Assembly: GCF_002705925.1 (NCBI RefSeq)
Contig: NZ_NKRE01000001.1
Coordinates: 2,137,860 to 2,201,859, forward strand
From: Mycobacterium ostraviense
GTDB taxonomy: Bacteria; Actinomycetota; Actinomycetes; Mycobacteriales; Mycobacteriaceae
Reading direction: 5' to 3'
Length of the DNA stretch: 64,000 nucleotides
A program made the translations under genes and the position numbers. Each line of letters starts with the position of its first letter. Positions within the stretch are counted from its first letter, which is position 1. A model generated the notes under the pieces. The model ran no database searches and was not told the DNA's origin. It saw only the letters and a list, made by a program, of their open reading frames with translations. Below are positions 46,152-55,502 of this stretch, in pieces.

Positions 46152-46949
46152 TCAAGGCGTTGCGGCCTTGACGCTGGCAAAGAACCTCAGCACCGCGGCG
46201 TTGACGGGCTCCGGCCGCTCGAAGAAGCCCAGGTGGCCGGCGTCGGGTATTTGCAGGTAGCGCCCGTTGGGCAGGGCGTCGGCGACCTCGCGTCCCAAAT
46301 GCGGCGGGGTCACGATGTCGTCGGCGAAGCCGATCACCAGCACCGGCGCGGCGATATTGCGGTAGGCGGGCAACCGGCTGGTCTGCGGCGAGCAGTCCAA
46401 CTGACACCGAAGTCCCGGTGTCGGCTTGACCGGCCACATGGAGAACATCGCGATCCAATCGGCCACGGCCGTGTCGTCGTTGAGCGTCTTGCGCGAAAAG
46501 CTTTCCAGCAGGCGAGCTCTCGCATCGTAGGCGGGCGGCAACTGGGTGCCGGAGTCATACAGCTCGGCCTCGGCGGTGCGGAAGAACTGCCGGGCGCGGT
46601 CCAGCCTGCCGCGGGTGGCCATCAACACCGCGGCGCTGACCAGTTCTGGGCGCACCACCATCAACTCCTGGGCGATGTACGAGCCCATCGACACGCTGAC
46701 GATACGCACCGGGGCGATACCCAGGGATTCGATCAGCGCCGCGGTGTCGCTGACCATGGTCTGGGTGGTAAAGCCCTCGGCGTTCTCGGTGGCGCCGATC
46801 CCGCGATTGTCGAAGGTGATGCAGCGGTATCCGGCGGCCAGGAACGCCGGGACTTGGTGAGGATGCCAGGTGCGTCCGGCACCGCCGCGACCGGCGATAA
46901 AAAGGACCGGCTCACCGGTCCCTTTGTCGTCGTAAGCCAGGTTGATCAC
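46152..46949 (-). CDS. bpoC: Alpha/beta hydrolase BpoC (Rv0554-like)
   Basis: A 265-residue alpha/beta hydrolase. Oxyanion segment FIAGRGGAGRTWHPHQ, nucleophile elbow VSVSMGSYIAQ, Asp in IGFADDIVTPP and His in IPDAGHLGFFERP. Named bpoC in Mtb as a presumed bromoperoxidase, but its place between menC and menD fits a MenH-like (SHCHC synthase) role, which is inference. GTG start; it overlaps the 3' end of menC by 38 bases. Confidence 0.9.
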   Translation of the reverse strand: MINLAYDDKGTGEPVLFIAGRGGAGRTWHPHQVPAFLAAGYRCITFDNRGIGATENAEGFTTQTMVSDTAALIESLGIAPVRIVSVSMGSYIAQELMVVRPELVSAAVLMATRGRLDRARQFFRTAEAELYDSGTQLPPAYDARARLLESFSRKTLNDDTAVADWIAMFSMWPVKPTPGLRCQLDCSPQTSRLPAYRNIAAPVLVIGFADDIVTPPHLGREVADALPNGRYLQIPDAGHLGFFERPEPVNAAVLRFFASVKAATP

Positions 46950-47916
46950 CCGAACGACGGTACAGCAGCGGGTAGCAGGCCCTGATCCGATCGATCCACC
47001 ATTGCCGCCGGTCAGGCGACGCGGCCAGGGCTTGCAGCCGTGCCGGGTCAGGCGTGACGGGCCCGACCGCCAGACAACCGTCGACGGGCGCTGGGATCTC
47101 GGAGACGTCCTCGACGAACAGTCCCCCGGTGCCCAGCCCGCACGCGTGACGGAGCTCGGGCAGGGCCGCGGCCGCGGTGAGGCCCTGACTGATGCCGACG
47201 GCCGAATCCAGCGCGCTGGAGATCACCACCGGGATGTCGAGCTGCGCGGCGATGTGCAGCACCGCCGAAACCCCGCCCAGCGGAGCGACTTTGAGCACCG
47301 CGATATCGGCGGCCCCGGCGCCGGCGACGGCCAAGGGGTCGTCGGCCTTGCGGATGGATTCGTCGGCGGCGATCGGCACGTCGATCCGCCGGCGCAATTC
47401 AGCGAGTTCGGCGATGGTGGCGCAGGGTTGTTCGAGGTATTCCAGCGGCCCGTCAGCCGTCAGCGCGGCAGCCGCCTCGACGGCCTCGGTGACGCTCCAA
47501 CCGCCATTGGCGTCCACCCGCACCGCCGGGACCAGTTCCCGCACCGCGTTGACCCGCGCGACGTCGTCGGCCAGGCGCTGCCCGGGCTCGGCGACCTTCA
47601 CCTTGGCGGTGCGGGCGCCTGGGAACCGGGCCAGCACCTGCGGCACCTCGGCGGCGGCGACGGCCGGAACGGTGGCGTTGATCGGGATGCGGTCGCGTCG
47701 CAGCGGCGGCGGCTCGCGGTAGGCGGCCTCGACAGCCGAAGCCAGCCAGGCGGCGGCTTCTCGGGGCTGATATTCCAGGAATGGCCCGAACTCCCCCCAC
47801 CCGGCCGGGCCGTCGATCAACGCCACCTCGCGGATGGTGATGCCGCGGAAGCGCACCCGCATGGGCAGTGCCACGACGTGCACGCGGTCCAGCAAGTCCG
47901 CCAGCGCGGGCGTCAC
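46912..47916 (-). CDS. menC: o-Succinylbenzoate synthase MenC
   Basis: A 334-residue enolase-superfamily protein dehydrating SHCHC to o-succinylbenzoate. Catalytic Lys in TAKVKVAEP, metal ligands in VRVDANGGW, YLEQPCATI and IAADESIR, second catalytic Lys in VLKVAPLGG. GTG start overlaps the amidohydrolase stop (GTGA). The C-terminal tail (RRSGDQPGLRRQRDR) lies inside the bpoC start region and is slightly longer than the usual form. Confidence 0.94.
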   Translation of the reverse strand: MTPALADLLDRVHVVALPMRVRFRGITIREVALIDGPAGWGEFGPFLEYQPREAAAWLASAVEAAYREPPPLRRDRIPINATVPAVAAAEVPQVLARFPGARTAKVKVAEPGQRLADDVARVNAVRELVPAVRVDANGGWSVTEAVEAAAALTADGPLEYLEQPCATIAELAELRRRIDVPIAADESIRKADDPLAVAGAGAADIAVLKVAPLGGVSAVLHIAAQLDIPVVISSALDSAVGISQGLTAAAALPELRHACGLGTGGLFVEDVSEIPAPVDGCLAVGPVTPDPARLQALAASPDRRQWWIDRIRACYPLLYRRSGDQPGLRRQRDR

Positions 47917-49517
47917 TGCCGATAGACCTGCCGGCCCGCCAGAAACGTCGCCCGCACCTCGAGGTCGGCGATCTCCTCGGGCGGAACCGTCCGCGGATCC
48001 GCCGACAGCACCACCAGGTCCGCGTACTTGCCGACCTCCAGCGAGCCCACGACGTCGTCGGCGAACATCTGCCAGGCGGGATCGAGGGTCTGCGCGCGGA
48101 TCGCCTGCTCGACCGTCAAACACTCCTCGGGGCCCAGCACCCGACCGCTGGGCGCCACTCTTGTCACGGCCACGCTGATGTTGCGCAGCGGTTCTTCCGG
48201 GGTCACCGGTGGATCGTTGTGCAACGAGATCCGCATGCCGGTGGCCACCGCGGACCCGGCCGGCATCCAGCGGGATCCGCGTTCCGGCCCGAACAGGCCG
48301 TCGACGACGACGTCACCCCAGTAGTGGATCTGGTCGACGAAGATGCTGCAGGTGACGCCGAGTTCGGCGGCCCGCTGCAGCTGGTCGGGCCGGATGGCGC
48401 CGACGTGCTCGAGTCGCAGCCGGTGATCGTCGCGCGGGTGGCGGCGCAGCACGTCTTCGTAGACATCGAGAATGGTGTCGACGCCGGCGTCGCCCTGCAC
48501 GTGACAGGCCATCTGCCAGCCGTTGGGGAAATAGGCGCCGACGATTTCGGTGAGCTGTTCGCGGGTGTAGTTGGCGCAGCCGCACGAACCCGGTGTCACC
48601 CCGATGGTCCGGGTCGCGGGTGTGTCCAGGTAGGGAAAAGACAGGTCGACATTGCCGACATACGGGGAGCCGTCCACCCAGATCTTGATTCCCACCTGAC
48701 GCACGATGTCGTCGCCCTGGCCGGGTGTGGCGTCGGTGGACATCCGCGCATTGGACATCTCGTAGGTGCGTAACCGCACCGTCAGGTCGTCGCGGACCTG
48801 GTCGACCAGTGGCCCGTACGCGGGATCGAAGGCCATTTCCGAGCACATGGTCAGGCCCGCACGGTTGAGCCGGGCACATTCGGCCCGCAGCATCGCCGGG
48901 TAGTCGTCGGGCTTGATCGCATCGCCCAGCAGGGGGAACACCGCCCCGATTTCCACGGCGGTGCCGTCGAGCTCCCCATCGGGGTCGCGGCCGTAGCTGG
49001 AGCCCTTGGGATCGGGAGTGTCGCGGGTCAGGCCGTTGATCCGGGCCGCGTGCGAATTGAAGAAGGCCTTGTGGCCGGAGTTGTGGATGATTACCAGCGG
49101 ACCCTCGGGCGCCGTCTCGTCGAGCCAGGCCAGCGTGGGTTCCGGAAGGCCCGACTGCAGCAGCGGGTCCCAGCCGTTGAAGTAGGCGCCCTCGGCTCCC
49201 CGTCGAGCGACCTCGCCGCGGATCGCGTCGACGACGGCGTCGGCCCTGCCGATGGTGACCGGACGGATGTCGACGAACCGGTCCGACAGCGCGACCGCCT
49301 CCATCAACGGATGGCCATGGGCCTCAACGAAACCCGGCATGACACAGCCCGAACCCAGGTCGATGGTCCGGGTGTCGGGGCCGATGAGCTCGTTGACATC
49401 GGACCGGCTCCCGACGGCGACGATCCGGCCGTCAGTGACGGCCAGCGCTTCGGCGGTGGACCGCGCCTCGTCGACGGTGAGCACGGTTCCGGTAATGACG
49501 AGATCTGCATGGCCCAT
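47913..49517 (-). CDS. Amidohydrolase family 3 protein (Rv0552-like)
   Basis: A 534-residue metal-dependent amidohydrolase. It has a DADLVITGTVLTV-type start, the metal motif VEAHGHPLMEAV near residue 70, and later VQGDAGVDTILDVYEDVL and LRLEHVGAI. ATG 49517 has no strong RBS, but the family begins there. Corresponds to Mtb Rv0552. Substrate not known; it is the first gene of the menC-bpoC-menD transcript, coupled to menC by a four-base overlap. Confidence 0.88.
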   Translation of the reverse strand: MGHADLVITGTVLTVDEARSTAEALAVTDGRIVAVGSRSDVNELIGPDTRTIDLGSGCVMPGFVEAHGHPLMEAVALSDRFVDIRPVTIGRADAVVDAIRGEVARRGAEGAYFNGWDPLLQSGLPEPTLAWLDETAPEGPLVIIHNSGHKAFFNSHAARINGLTRDTPDPKGSSYGRDPDGELDGTAVEIGAVFPLLGDAIKPDDYPAMLRAECARLNRAGLTMCSEMAFDPAYGPLVDQVRDDLTVRLRTYEMSNARMSTDATPGQGDDIVRQVGIKIWVDGSPYVGNVDLSFPYLDTPATRTIGVTPGSCGCANYTREQLTEIVGAYFPNGWQMACHVQGDAGVDTILDVYEDVLRRHPRDDHRLRLEHVGAIRPDQLQRAAELGVTCSIFVDQIHYWGDVVVDGLFGPERGSRWMPAGSAVATGMRISLHNDPPVTPEEPLRNISVAVTRVAPSGRVLGPEECLTVEQAIRAQTLDPAWQMFADDVVGSLEVGKYADLVVLSADPRTVPPEEIADLEVRATFLAGRQVYRQ

Positions 49518-49594
49518 GAGCGGCGATCCTAGTGACAACTGCGGCCCGCGAGGGTGCGGTCACCCCGAATTGCAACACGTTCTAGTCTTGCCAC

Positions 49595-51196
49595 ATGAGG
49601 GACGAGGCGTTGCGCAACCCGGTCCATAACGGTCATCTGCTGGTGGGCGCGCTGAAGCGCCACACGAACAAGCCGGTGCTGTTCCTGGGCGACACCACGC
49701 TGACCGGTGGCCAGCTGGCCGACCGGATCAGCCAGTACATCCAGGCCTTCGAGGCGCTGGGTGCCGGTACCGGCGTGGCGGTCGGGCTGCTGTCGCTCAA
49801 CCGTCCGGAGGTGCTGATGATCATCGGCGCCGGCCAGACCCGCGGCTACCGGCGCACCGCATTGCACCCGCTGGGGTCGCTGGACGATCACGCCTACGTG
49901 CTGTCCGACGCCGGGATCAGCTCGCTGATCATCGACCCCAACCCGATGTTCGTCGAGCGCGCGCTGGGGTTGCTGGAAAAGGTGGATTCGCTGAAGCAGA
50001 TCCTGACCATCGGTCCGGTACCGGACGCCTTGGCAGATGTGGCGGTAGACCTTTCGGCCCAGGCCGCCCAATACGAGCCGCAGCCGTTGGTGCCCGCCGA
50101 CCTGCCACCGGACCAGGTCATCGGGCTGACCTACACCGGGGGCACCACCGGAAAGCCCAAGGGCGTGATGGGCACCGCGCAGTCGATTTCCACCATGACG
50201 TCGATCCAGCTGGCCGAGTGGGAATGGCCGGAAAACCCACGGTTCTTGATGTGTACGCCGTTATCACATGCCGGCGCTGCGTTTTTCACGCCGACGGTGA
50301 TCAAGGGCGGCGAAATGGTGGTGCTCGGCAAGTTCGACCCGGCCGAAGTGCTGAAAGTCATTGAGGAACAACGCATTACAGCGACGATGCTGGTGCCGTC
50401 GATGCTGTACGCGCTGCTGGACCACCCGGATTCACACACCCGGGACCTGTCGTCGTTGCAGACCGTTTATTACGGCGCGTCGGCGATCAACCCGGTGCGG
50501 CTGGCCGAGGCGATCGCGCGGTTCGGCCCGATCTTCGCCCAGTACTACGGCCAATCCGAGGCGCCGATGGTGATCACCTACCTGGCCAAGGGCGACCACG
50601 ATGAGAAGCGGCTGACCTCGTGCGGCCGCCCGACTCTGTTCGCGCGGGTGGCGCTGCTGGGCGAGGACGGCCAGCCGGTGCCGCAGGGCGAGCCGGGCGA
50701 GATCTGTGTCAGCGGACCGCTATTGGCCGGTGGCTACTGGAATTTGCCGGACGCGACGGCCGAGACCTTTCGGGACGGCTGGCTGCACACCGGCGACATG
50801 GCCCGCGAGGACGAGGACGGCTTCTACTACATCGTCGACCGGGTCAAGGACATGATCGTCACCGGCGGCTTCAACGTGTTCCCCCGCGAGGTCGAAGACG
50901 TGGTCGCCGAGCATGCCTTCGTTGCCCAGGTGTGCGTGGTCGGGACGCCCGACGAGAAATGGGGCGAGGCCGTCACCGCGGTGGTGGTGCTGCGCGCCGA
51001 CGCGCCCCGCGACGACGCCGCTATCGAGGCGATGACCGCCGAGATCCAGGCCGCGGTGAAGGAGCGCAAAGGCTCGGTGCAGTCGCCCAAGCGGGTGGTG
51101 GTTGTCGACTCGCTGCCGTTGACCGGGCTGGGCAAGCCGGACAAGAAGGCGGTGCGGGCCCGGTTCTGGGAGGGCGCCGGCCGCGCCGTCGGCTGA
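49595..51196 (+). CDS. fadD8: Fatty-acid-CoA ligase FadD8
   Basis: A 533-residue ANL-superfamily acyl-CoA synthetase. AMP motif TYTGGTTGKPKGVMG, second motif YYGQSEAPMV, then GWLHTGDMAREDEDGFYYIVDR, and a C-terminal Lys in PLTGLGKPDKKAVR. It activates a carboxylic acid with ATP and CoA; the substrate is not established. Corresponds to Mtb Rv0551c by sequence and position. Divergent from the amidohydrolase gene. In Mtb the vapBC3 pair follows; here it does not. Confidence 0.92.
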   Translation: MRDEALRNPVHNGHLLVGALKRHTNKPVLFLGDTTLTGGQLADRISQYIQAFEALGAGTGVAVGLLSLNRPEVLMIIGAGQTRGYRRTALHPLGSLDDHAYVLSDAGISSLIIDPNPMFVERALGLLEKVDSLKQILTIGPVPDALADVAVDLSAQAAQYEPQPLVPADLPPDQVIGLTYTGGTTGKPKGVMGTAQSISTMTSIQLAEWEWPENPRFLMCTPLSHAGAAFFTPTVIKGGEMVVLGKFDPAEVLKVIEEQRITATMLVPSMLYALLDHPDSHTRDLSSLQTVYYGASAINPVRLAEAIARFGPIFAQYYGQSEAPMVITYLAKGDHDEKRLTSCGRPTLFARVALLGEDGQPVPQGEPGEICVSGPLLAGGYWNLPDATAETFRDGWLHTGDMAREDEDGFYYIVDRVKDMIVTGGFNVFPREVEDVVAEHAFVAQVCVVGTPDEKWGEAVTAVVVLRADAPRDDAAIEAMTAEIQAAVKERKGSVQSPKRVVVVDSLPLTGLGKPDKKAVRARFWEGAGRAVG

Positions 51197-51204
51197 TTCG
51201 TCGC

Positions 51205-51260
51205 CGAGCGTGACGCTGCAGGCGCGTTCGCGGCCGGGCGTGACTGTGGCGTCACGCTCG
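51205..51260. repeat. Palindromic element between fadD8 and the Ddn-like gene
   Basis: CGAGCGTGACGC (51205-51216) pairs perfectly with GCGTCACGCTCG (51249-51260), 32-base interior. An inner CGGGCGTGAC repeats part of the left arm. The core is shared with the element after yajQ. It may terminate fadD8. Confidence 0.7.
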
Positions 51261-51284
51261 AGGGCGGTGACTACTGTGGCAGCC

Positions 51285-51740
51285 ATGACTGACGGTGACC
51301 GCGTCCGCCCGCCGTGGTGGCTGAAGGCGACCAACAAGGTCATGATGATCGTGTCGCGGCTGGGAGTGGCTTACGGCACGGAAGGACCGGCAGTGTTGAC
51401 GGTGCCCGGCCGCAAATCCGGGATTCCGCGATCTACCCCGGTCACGCCGATGACCGTCGACGGCATCAGTTATGTCGTGGCCGGCTTCCCGGGTGCCGAC
51501 TGGGTCGAAAACGTCCGTGCCGCAGGCGAAGTCACCCTGACCCGGGGGCGTAAGGCCGAGCGCCTGCGGCTGGCGGAGCTGCCGCCGGACCAGGCTCGTC
51601 CGATCCTGCGCGCCTTTCCGGCCCAGGTGCCCACCGGCGTGCGGGTGATGAAGCGATGCGGCCTGATCACCGAGGGCAGCTCCGACGAGCTCGAGGCAAT
51701 GGCCGGACGCTTCGTCGTCTTCCGGCTCGAACCGGCGTAA
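51285..51740 (+). CDS. Ddn-like F420-dependent nitroreductase family protein
   Basis: A 151-residue protein of the nitroreductase/deazaflavin-dependent (Ddn) family: TVPGRKSGIPRSTPVTPMTV, then ISYVVAGFPGADWVENVRAAG and a late VFRLEPA. Members bind F420 and reduce quinones or nitro compounds. ATG 51285 is used; it is preceded by only a moderate purine stretch. Its position between fadD8 and menB, where Mtb has vapBC3, differs. Placement next to menaquinone genes fits a quinone-reducing role, but this is inference. Confidence 0.85.
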   Translation: MTDGDRVRPPWWLKATNKVMMIVSRLGVAYGTEGPAVLTVPGRKSGIPRSTPVTPMTVDGISYVVAGFPGADWVENVRAAGEVTLTRGRKAERLRLAELPPDQARPILRAFPAQVPTGVRVMKRCGLITEGSSDELEAMAGRFVVFRLEPA

Positions 51741-51758
51741 GAACGGAGTTCAAAAGAC

Positions 51759-52661
51759 TTGAGCGACAATCCCTTTGACCCCAACGTGTGGCGGCTGGTC
51801 GACGGATTCGACGACCTGACCGACATCACCTATCACCGCCACGTCAGCGACGCCACGGTCCGGGTGGCGTTCAACCGTCCCGAGGTGCGCAACGCCTTCC
51901 GGCCGCACACCGTCGACGAGCTGTACCGAGTCCTCGACCACGCGCGGGTGTCACCCGATGTGGGTGTGGTCTTGTTGACCGGCAACGGGCCCTCGCCCAA
52001 AGACGGCGGCTGGGCGTTTTGCTCCGGGGGTGACCAACGGATTCGCGGGCGGTCCGGTTATCAGTACGCCTCCGGCGAGGCCGCGGACACCATTGATGTA
52101 GCCCGCGCCGGCCGATTGCACATCCTCGAGGTGCAACGGCTGATCCGGTTCATGCCCAAGGTGGTGATCTGCCTGGTCAACGGGTGGGCCGCGGGCGGCG
52201 GGCACAGCCTGCACGTCGTCTGCGACCTCACCCTGGCCAGCCGTGAACACGCCCGTTTCAAGCAGACCGACGCCGATGTCGGCAGCTTCGACGGCGGCTA
52301 CGGCAGCGCCTATCTGGCCCGCCAGGTCGGCCAGAAATTCGCCCGCGAGATCTTCTTCCTGGGCCGGCCGTACACCGCCGAGCAGATGCACCGCATGGGC
52401 GCGGTCAACGAGGTGGTGGATCACGCCGAGCTGGAGACGGTCGGTGTGCAGTGGGCAGCGGACATCAACGCGAAATCGCCTCAGGCGCAACGGATGCTGA
52501 AGTTCGCGTTCAATCTGCTCGACGACGGTCTGGTGGGTCAGCAGCTGTTCGCCGGTGAGGCCACCCGGTTGGCGTACATGACCGACGAGGCCGTCGAGGG
52601 CCGCGATGCGTTCCTGCAGAAGCGCCCGCCGGACTGGAGCCGGTTCCCGCGTTATTTCTAG
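51759..52661 (+). CDS. menB: 1,4-Dihydroxy-2-naphthoyl-CoA synthase
   Basis: A 300-residue crotonase-fold MenB cyclising o-succinylbenzoyl-CoA. The oxyanion/active-site segments are WAFCSGGDQRIRGRSGYQ and VNGWAAGGGHSLHVVCDLT, with QTDADVGSFDGGYGSAYLAR containing the catalytic Asp region and the typical C-terminus RPPDWSRFPRYF. TTG start (LSDNPFDP) with CGGAG about 10 bases upstream; it is shorter at the N-terminus than the Mtb annotation (Rv0548c) but begins at the conserved part. Confidence 0.95.
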   Translation: MSDNPFDPNVWRLVDGFDDLTDITYHRHVSDATVRVAFNRPEVRNAFRPHTVDELYRVLDHARVSPDVGVVLLTGNGPSPKDGGWAFCSGGDQRIRGRSGYQYASGEAADTIDVARAGRLHILEVQRLIRFMPKVVICLVNGWAAGGGHSLHVVCDLTLASREHARFKQTDADVGSFDGGYGSAYLARQVGQKFAREIFFLGRPYTAEQMHRMGAVNEVVDHAELETVGVQWAADINAKSPQAQRMLKFAFNLLDDGLVGQQLFAGEATRLAYMTDEAVEGRDAFLQKRPPDWSRFPRYF

Positions 52662-52695
52662 GGCGCCGCTGGGCTGCCGCCTAGACTGCCCAGCT

Positions 52696-53583
52696 GTGAG
52701 CAAGAGTCCGCTGCGCCGGTTGGCCGAACAGATCTCGCTGGCCACCATGCGGCCACCGGTGTCGCCGCAGCTGCTGGTCAACCGGCCCGCGATCAAGCCG
52801 ATCAACCTCGACGGCAAGCGGATCCTGATCACCGGCGCCTCCTCGGGCATCGGCGAGGCCGCCGCCGAGCTGTTCGGCCGGCACGGTGCCACCGTGGCTG
52901 TCGTCGCCCGCCGCAAGGACTTGTTGGACGCCGTCGCGGACCGGATCACGACCTCCGGCGGGGCGGCGATGTCGATGCCCTGTGACATCTCGGACCTGGA
53001 CGCCGTCGACGCCTTGGTGGCCGACGTGCAACGGCGCATCGGCGGCGTCGACATCCTGATCAACAACGCCGGCCGGTCCATCCGCCGACCCCTGGACGAA
53101 TCGCTGCAACGCTGGCACGACATCGAGCGGACCATTGCGCTGAACTACTACGCCCCGCTGCGGCTGATCCGCGGACTGGCGCCGGGGATGCGCGAGCGCG
53201 GCGACGGCCACATCATCAACGTCGCGACGTGGGGCGTCTTATCGGAAGCGGCGCCGCTGTTCTCGGTGTACAACGCGTCGAAGGCGGCGCTGTCGGCGGT
53301 GAGCCGGACCATCGAAACCGAGTGGGGGCGAAACGGAGTGCATTCCACGACGCTCTACTACCCGTTGGTGTCTACCCCGATGATCGCCCCGACGAAGGCC
53401 TATGACGGGATGCCCGCGTTGACGCCACGGGAAGCGGCCGAGTGGATGGTGACCGCCGCGCGTACCCGGCCGGTGCGGATCGCGCCGCGGATCGCCCTGG
53501 CGGCCAAGGCGCTCAACACCATCGGGCCCCGCTGGGTCAATGCACTCATGCAACAACGCAACGACCACCTCGACGGCGATTAA
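52696..53583 (+). CDS. Short-chain dehydrogenase (Rv0547c-like)
   Basis: A 295-residue SDR. A ~35-residue leader (SKSPLRRLAEQISLATMRPP) precedes the NAD motif ITGASSGIGEAAAELFG; NNAG is present in DILINNAGRSIRRP; YNASK is in the VYNASKAALS segment, and the catalytic Ser position is replaced by INVATWGVLSEA, a common variant. Substrate unknown. GTG start at 52696. Matches Mtb Rv0547c in order, downstream of menB. Confidence 0.88.
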   Translation: MSKSPLRRLAEQISLATMRPPVSPQLLVNRPAIKPINLDGKRILITGASSGIGEAAAELFGRHGATVAVVARRKDLLDAVADRITTSGGAAMSMPCDISDLDAVDALVADVQRRIGGVDILINNAGRSIRRPLDESLQRWHDIERTIALNYYAPLRLIRGLAPGMRERGDGHIINVATWGVLSEAAPLFSVYNASKAALSAVSRTIETEWGRNGVHSTTLYYPLVSTPMIAPTKAYDGMPALTPREAAEWMVTAARTRPVRIAPRIALAAKALNTIGPRWVNALMQQRNDHLDGD

Positions 53584-53752
53584 CTCGGGAGGGTGCCACG
53601 GCCAGGGCGACAAAGTCGTGGGCCCGCTGTTGTCGCGCTGCTCGCCACGGACGGGCCGAGTGGTCGGCTGCGACGACCTCACCGGCCCCGACGTGTCGAC
53701 CCTGCGGAGCCGATGCGCCCCCAACTGACGACGACGTGATAGACACGACACC

Positions 53753-54160
53753 ATGGAAATCCTGGCCAGCCGGATGCTGCTGCGGCCGGCCGACTATCAG
53801 AAGTCGCTGAGCTTCTACCGTGACCAGCTAGGGCTGGCGATAGCCCGCGAATATCCTTCGGGCACAGTGCTTTTCGCTGGCCAGTCGCTGCTCGAGTTGG
53901 CTGGTTACGGCGAGCCCGACCACTCCCGCGGCCCCTTTCCCGGGGCGCTGTGGCTGCAGGTGCGCGACCTGGACGCGACGCGGGCCGAGCTGGCCGGCCG
54001 GGGGGTGCCGATCACCCGGGAGCCACGGCGCGAACCATGGGGCCTCTACGAGATGCACGTAACCGACCCCGACGGCATCACACTAATTTTCGTCGAGGTC
54101 CCCCCAGGCCACCCGCTGCGCAAAGACACCCGCGGTGAACGCGGCGGGACTGCGGGTTAA
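53753..54160 (+). CDS. VOC/glyoxalase superfamily protein (Rv0546c-like)
   Basis: A 135-residue protein with a single VOC fold: two babbb modules starting MEILASRMLLRPADYQKSLS and ALWLQVRDLDATRAELAGRG. Metal-type residues are E at VFIFVEV-like strand end (ITLIFVEVPP) and H at DPDG/MHVTDP. Possible lactoylglutathione lyase relative; activity not established. About 170 empty bases precede it. Corresponds to Mtb Rv0546c. Confidence 0.82.
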   Translation: MEILASRMLLRPADYQKSLSFYRDQLGLAIAREYPSGTVLFAGQSLLELAGYGEPDHSRGPFPGALWLQVRDLDATRAELAGRGVPITREPRREPWGLYEMHVTDPDGITLIFVEVPPGHPLRKDTRGERGGTAG

Positions 54161-54257
54161 CGGCTAAGTAATATCTGGCGACGAGTCGCAGTACACCTGC
54201 GTTTCGGGTACTCAGTTATTCGACAGCGGATCAGCCCAACCACCAGAATCAGGTGCC

Positions 54258-55502
54258 GTGAGCCTCGACTTGTTCCTGTTGGTGATCGTCGTGATCACGG
54301 CGTTGGCGTTCGATTTCACCAACGGCTTCCACGACACCGGCAATGCCATGGCCACATCCATCGCCAGCGGCGCACTGGCGCCCAAGACAGCGGTCATTTT
54401 GTCGGCGGTGCTGAACCTGGTGGGCGCGTTCTTGTCCACCGCTGTCGCGGCCACCATCGCCAAAGGTTTGATCGACGCGAACCTGGTGACGCTGGAGTTG
54501 GTGTTCGCCGGCCTGGTCGGCGGCATCGTGTGGAACCTGCTGACCTGGTTGCTCGGCATCCCGTCGAGTTCGTCGCACGCCTTGATCGGCGGCATCGTCG
54601 GCGCCACGATCGCCGCCGTCGGCGGTCACGGCGTCATCTGGAGCGGTGTGGTGTCCAAGGTGATCGTGCCTGCCGTGGTGGCCGCGCTGCTGGCCACGCT
54701 CGTCGGGGCGGTCGGCACCTGGCTGGTATACCGAATCATCCGCGGCATTTCCGCGAAGCGCACCGAAAGCGGATTCCGGCACGGTCAGATCGGCTCGGCG
54801 TCACTGGTTTCGTTGGCGCACGGCACCAATGACGCCCAGAAGACGATGGGCGTGATCTTTCTGGCGCTGATGTCCTACGGCGCGGTCAGCAGATCCGCCA
54901 CCATGCCGCCGCTGTGGGTCATCGTGGCCTGCGCGGTCGCGATGGCCGGGGGCACCTACCTGGGTGGCTGGCGCATCATCCGGACGCTGGGCAAGGGCCT
55001 GGTCGAGATCAAGCCGCCACAGGGCATGGCGGCCGAGTCGTCGTCGGCCGCGGTGATCCTGTTGTCCGCTCATTTCGGCTACGCGTTGTCGACCACCCAG
55101 GTGGCGACCGGCTCGGTGCTGGGCAGCGGCGTGGGCAAGCCCGGTGCCGAGGTCCGCTGGGCGGTAGCCGGCCGGATGGTGGCCGCGTGGTTGATCACGC
55201 TGCCGTTGGCCGGTCTGGTCGGCGCGATCACCTACTGGCTGGTGCATGTCATCGGCGGGTACCCGGGCGCATTAATCGGCTTCGGCCTGCTGTGCCTGGT
55301 CGCTACCGTCATCTGGCTACAGTCGCGCAAGGCGCGGGTGGACCACAGCAACGTCAACGCCGAGTGGGAAGGCAGCCTGACGGCCGGGCTCGACCGGTCG
55401 GTCCAACCGGTTCCGCCACCTCCGACAACCACCGTCGCATCGAATGGTCAGCTACCGGAGTTCGGTGCCGACGACGTGGTCAAGACCGGTAACGCGTCAT
55501 GA
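54258..55502 (+). CDS. pitA: Low-affinity inorganic phosphate transporter
   Basis: A 414-residue PiT transporter with about 10 helices. Both signature repeats are present: DFTNGFHDTGNAMATSIASG near the N-terminus and SLAHGTNDAQKTMGVIFLAL in the middle. Moves phosphate with H+ or metal. GTG start; corresponds to Mtb Rv0545c. Its final four bases overlap the next gene (ATGA). A ~45-residue hydrophilic tail ends TGNAS. Confidence 0.95.
   Translation: MSLDLFLLVIVVITALAFDFTNGFHDTGNAMATSIASGALAPKTAVILSAVLNLVGAFLSTAVAATIAKGLIDANLVTLELVFAGLVGGIVWNLLTWLLGIPSSSSHALIGGIVGATIAAVGGHGVIWSGVVSKVIVPAVVAALLATLVGAVGTWLVYRIIRGISAKRTESGFRHGQIGSASLVSLAHGTNDAQKTMGVIFLALMSYGAVSRSATMPPLWVIVACAVAMAGGTYLGGWRIIRTLGKGLVEIKPPQGMAAESSSAAVILLSAHFGYALSTTQVATGSVLGSGVGKPGAEVRWAVAGRMVAAWLITLPLAGLVGAITYWLVHVIGGYPGALIGFGLLCLVATVIWLQSRKARVDHSNVNAEWEGSLTAGLDRSVQPVPPPPTTTVASNGQLPEFGADDVVKTGNAS

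Noticed and set aside
53584..53752. Small open frames between the SDR and the VOC gene
   Set aside because: All lack an RBS and a recognisable family; the stretch appears to be intergenic.
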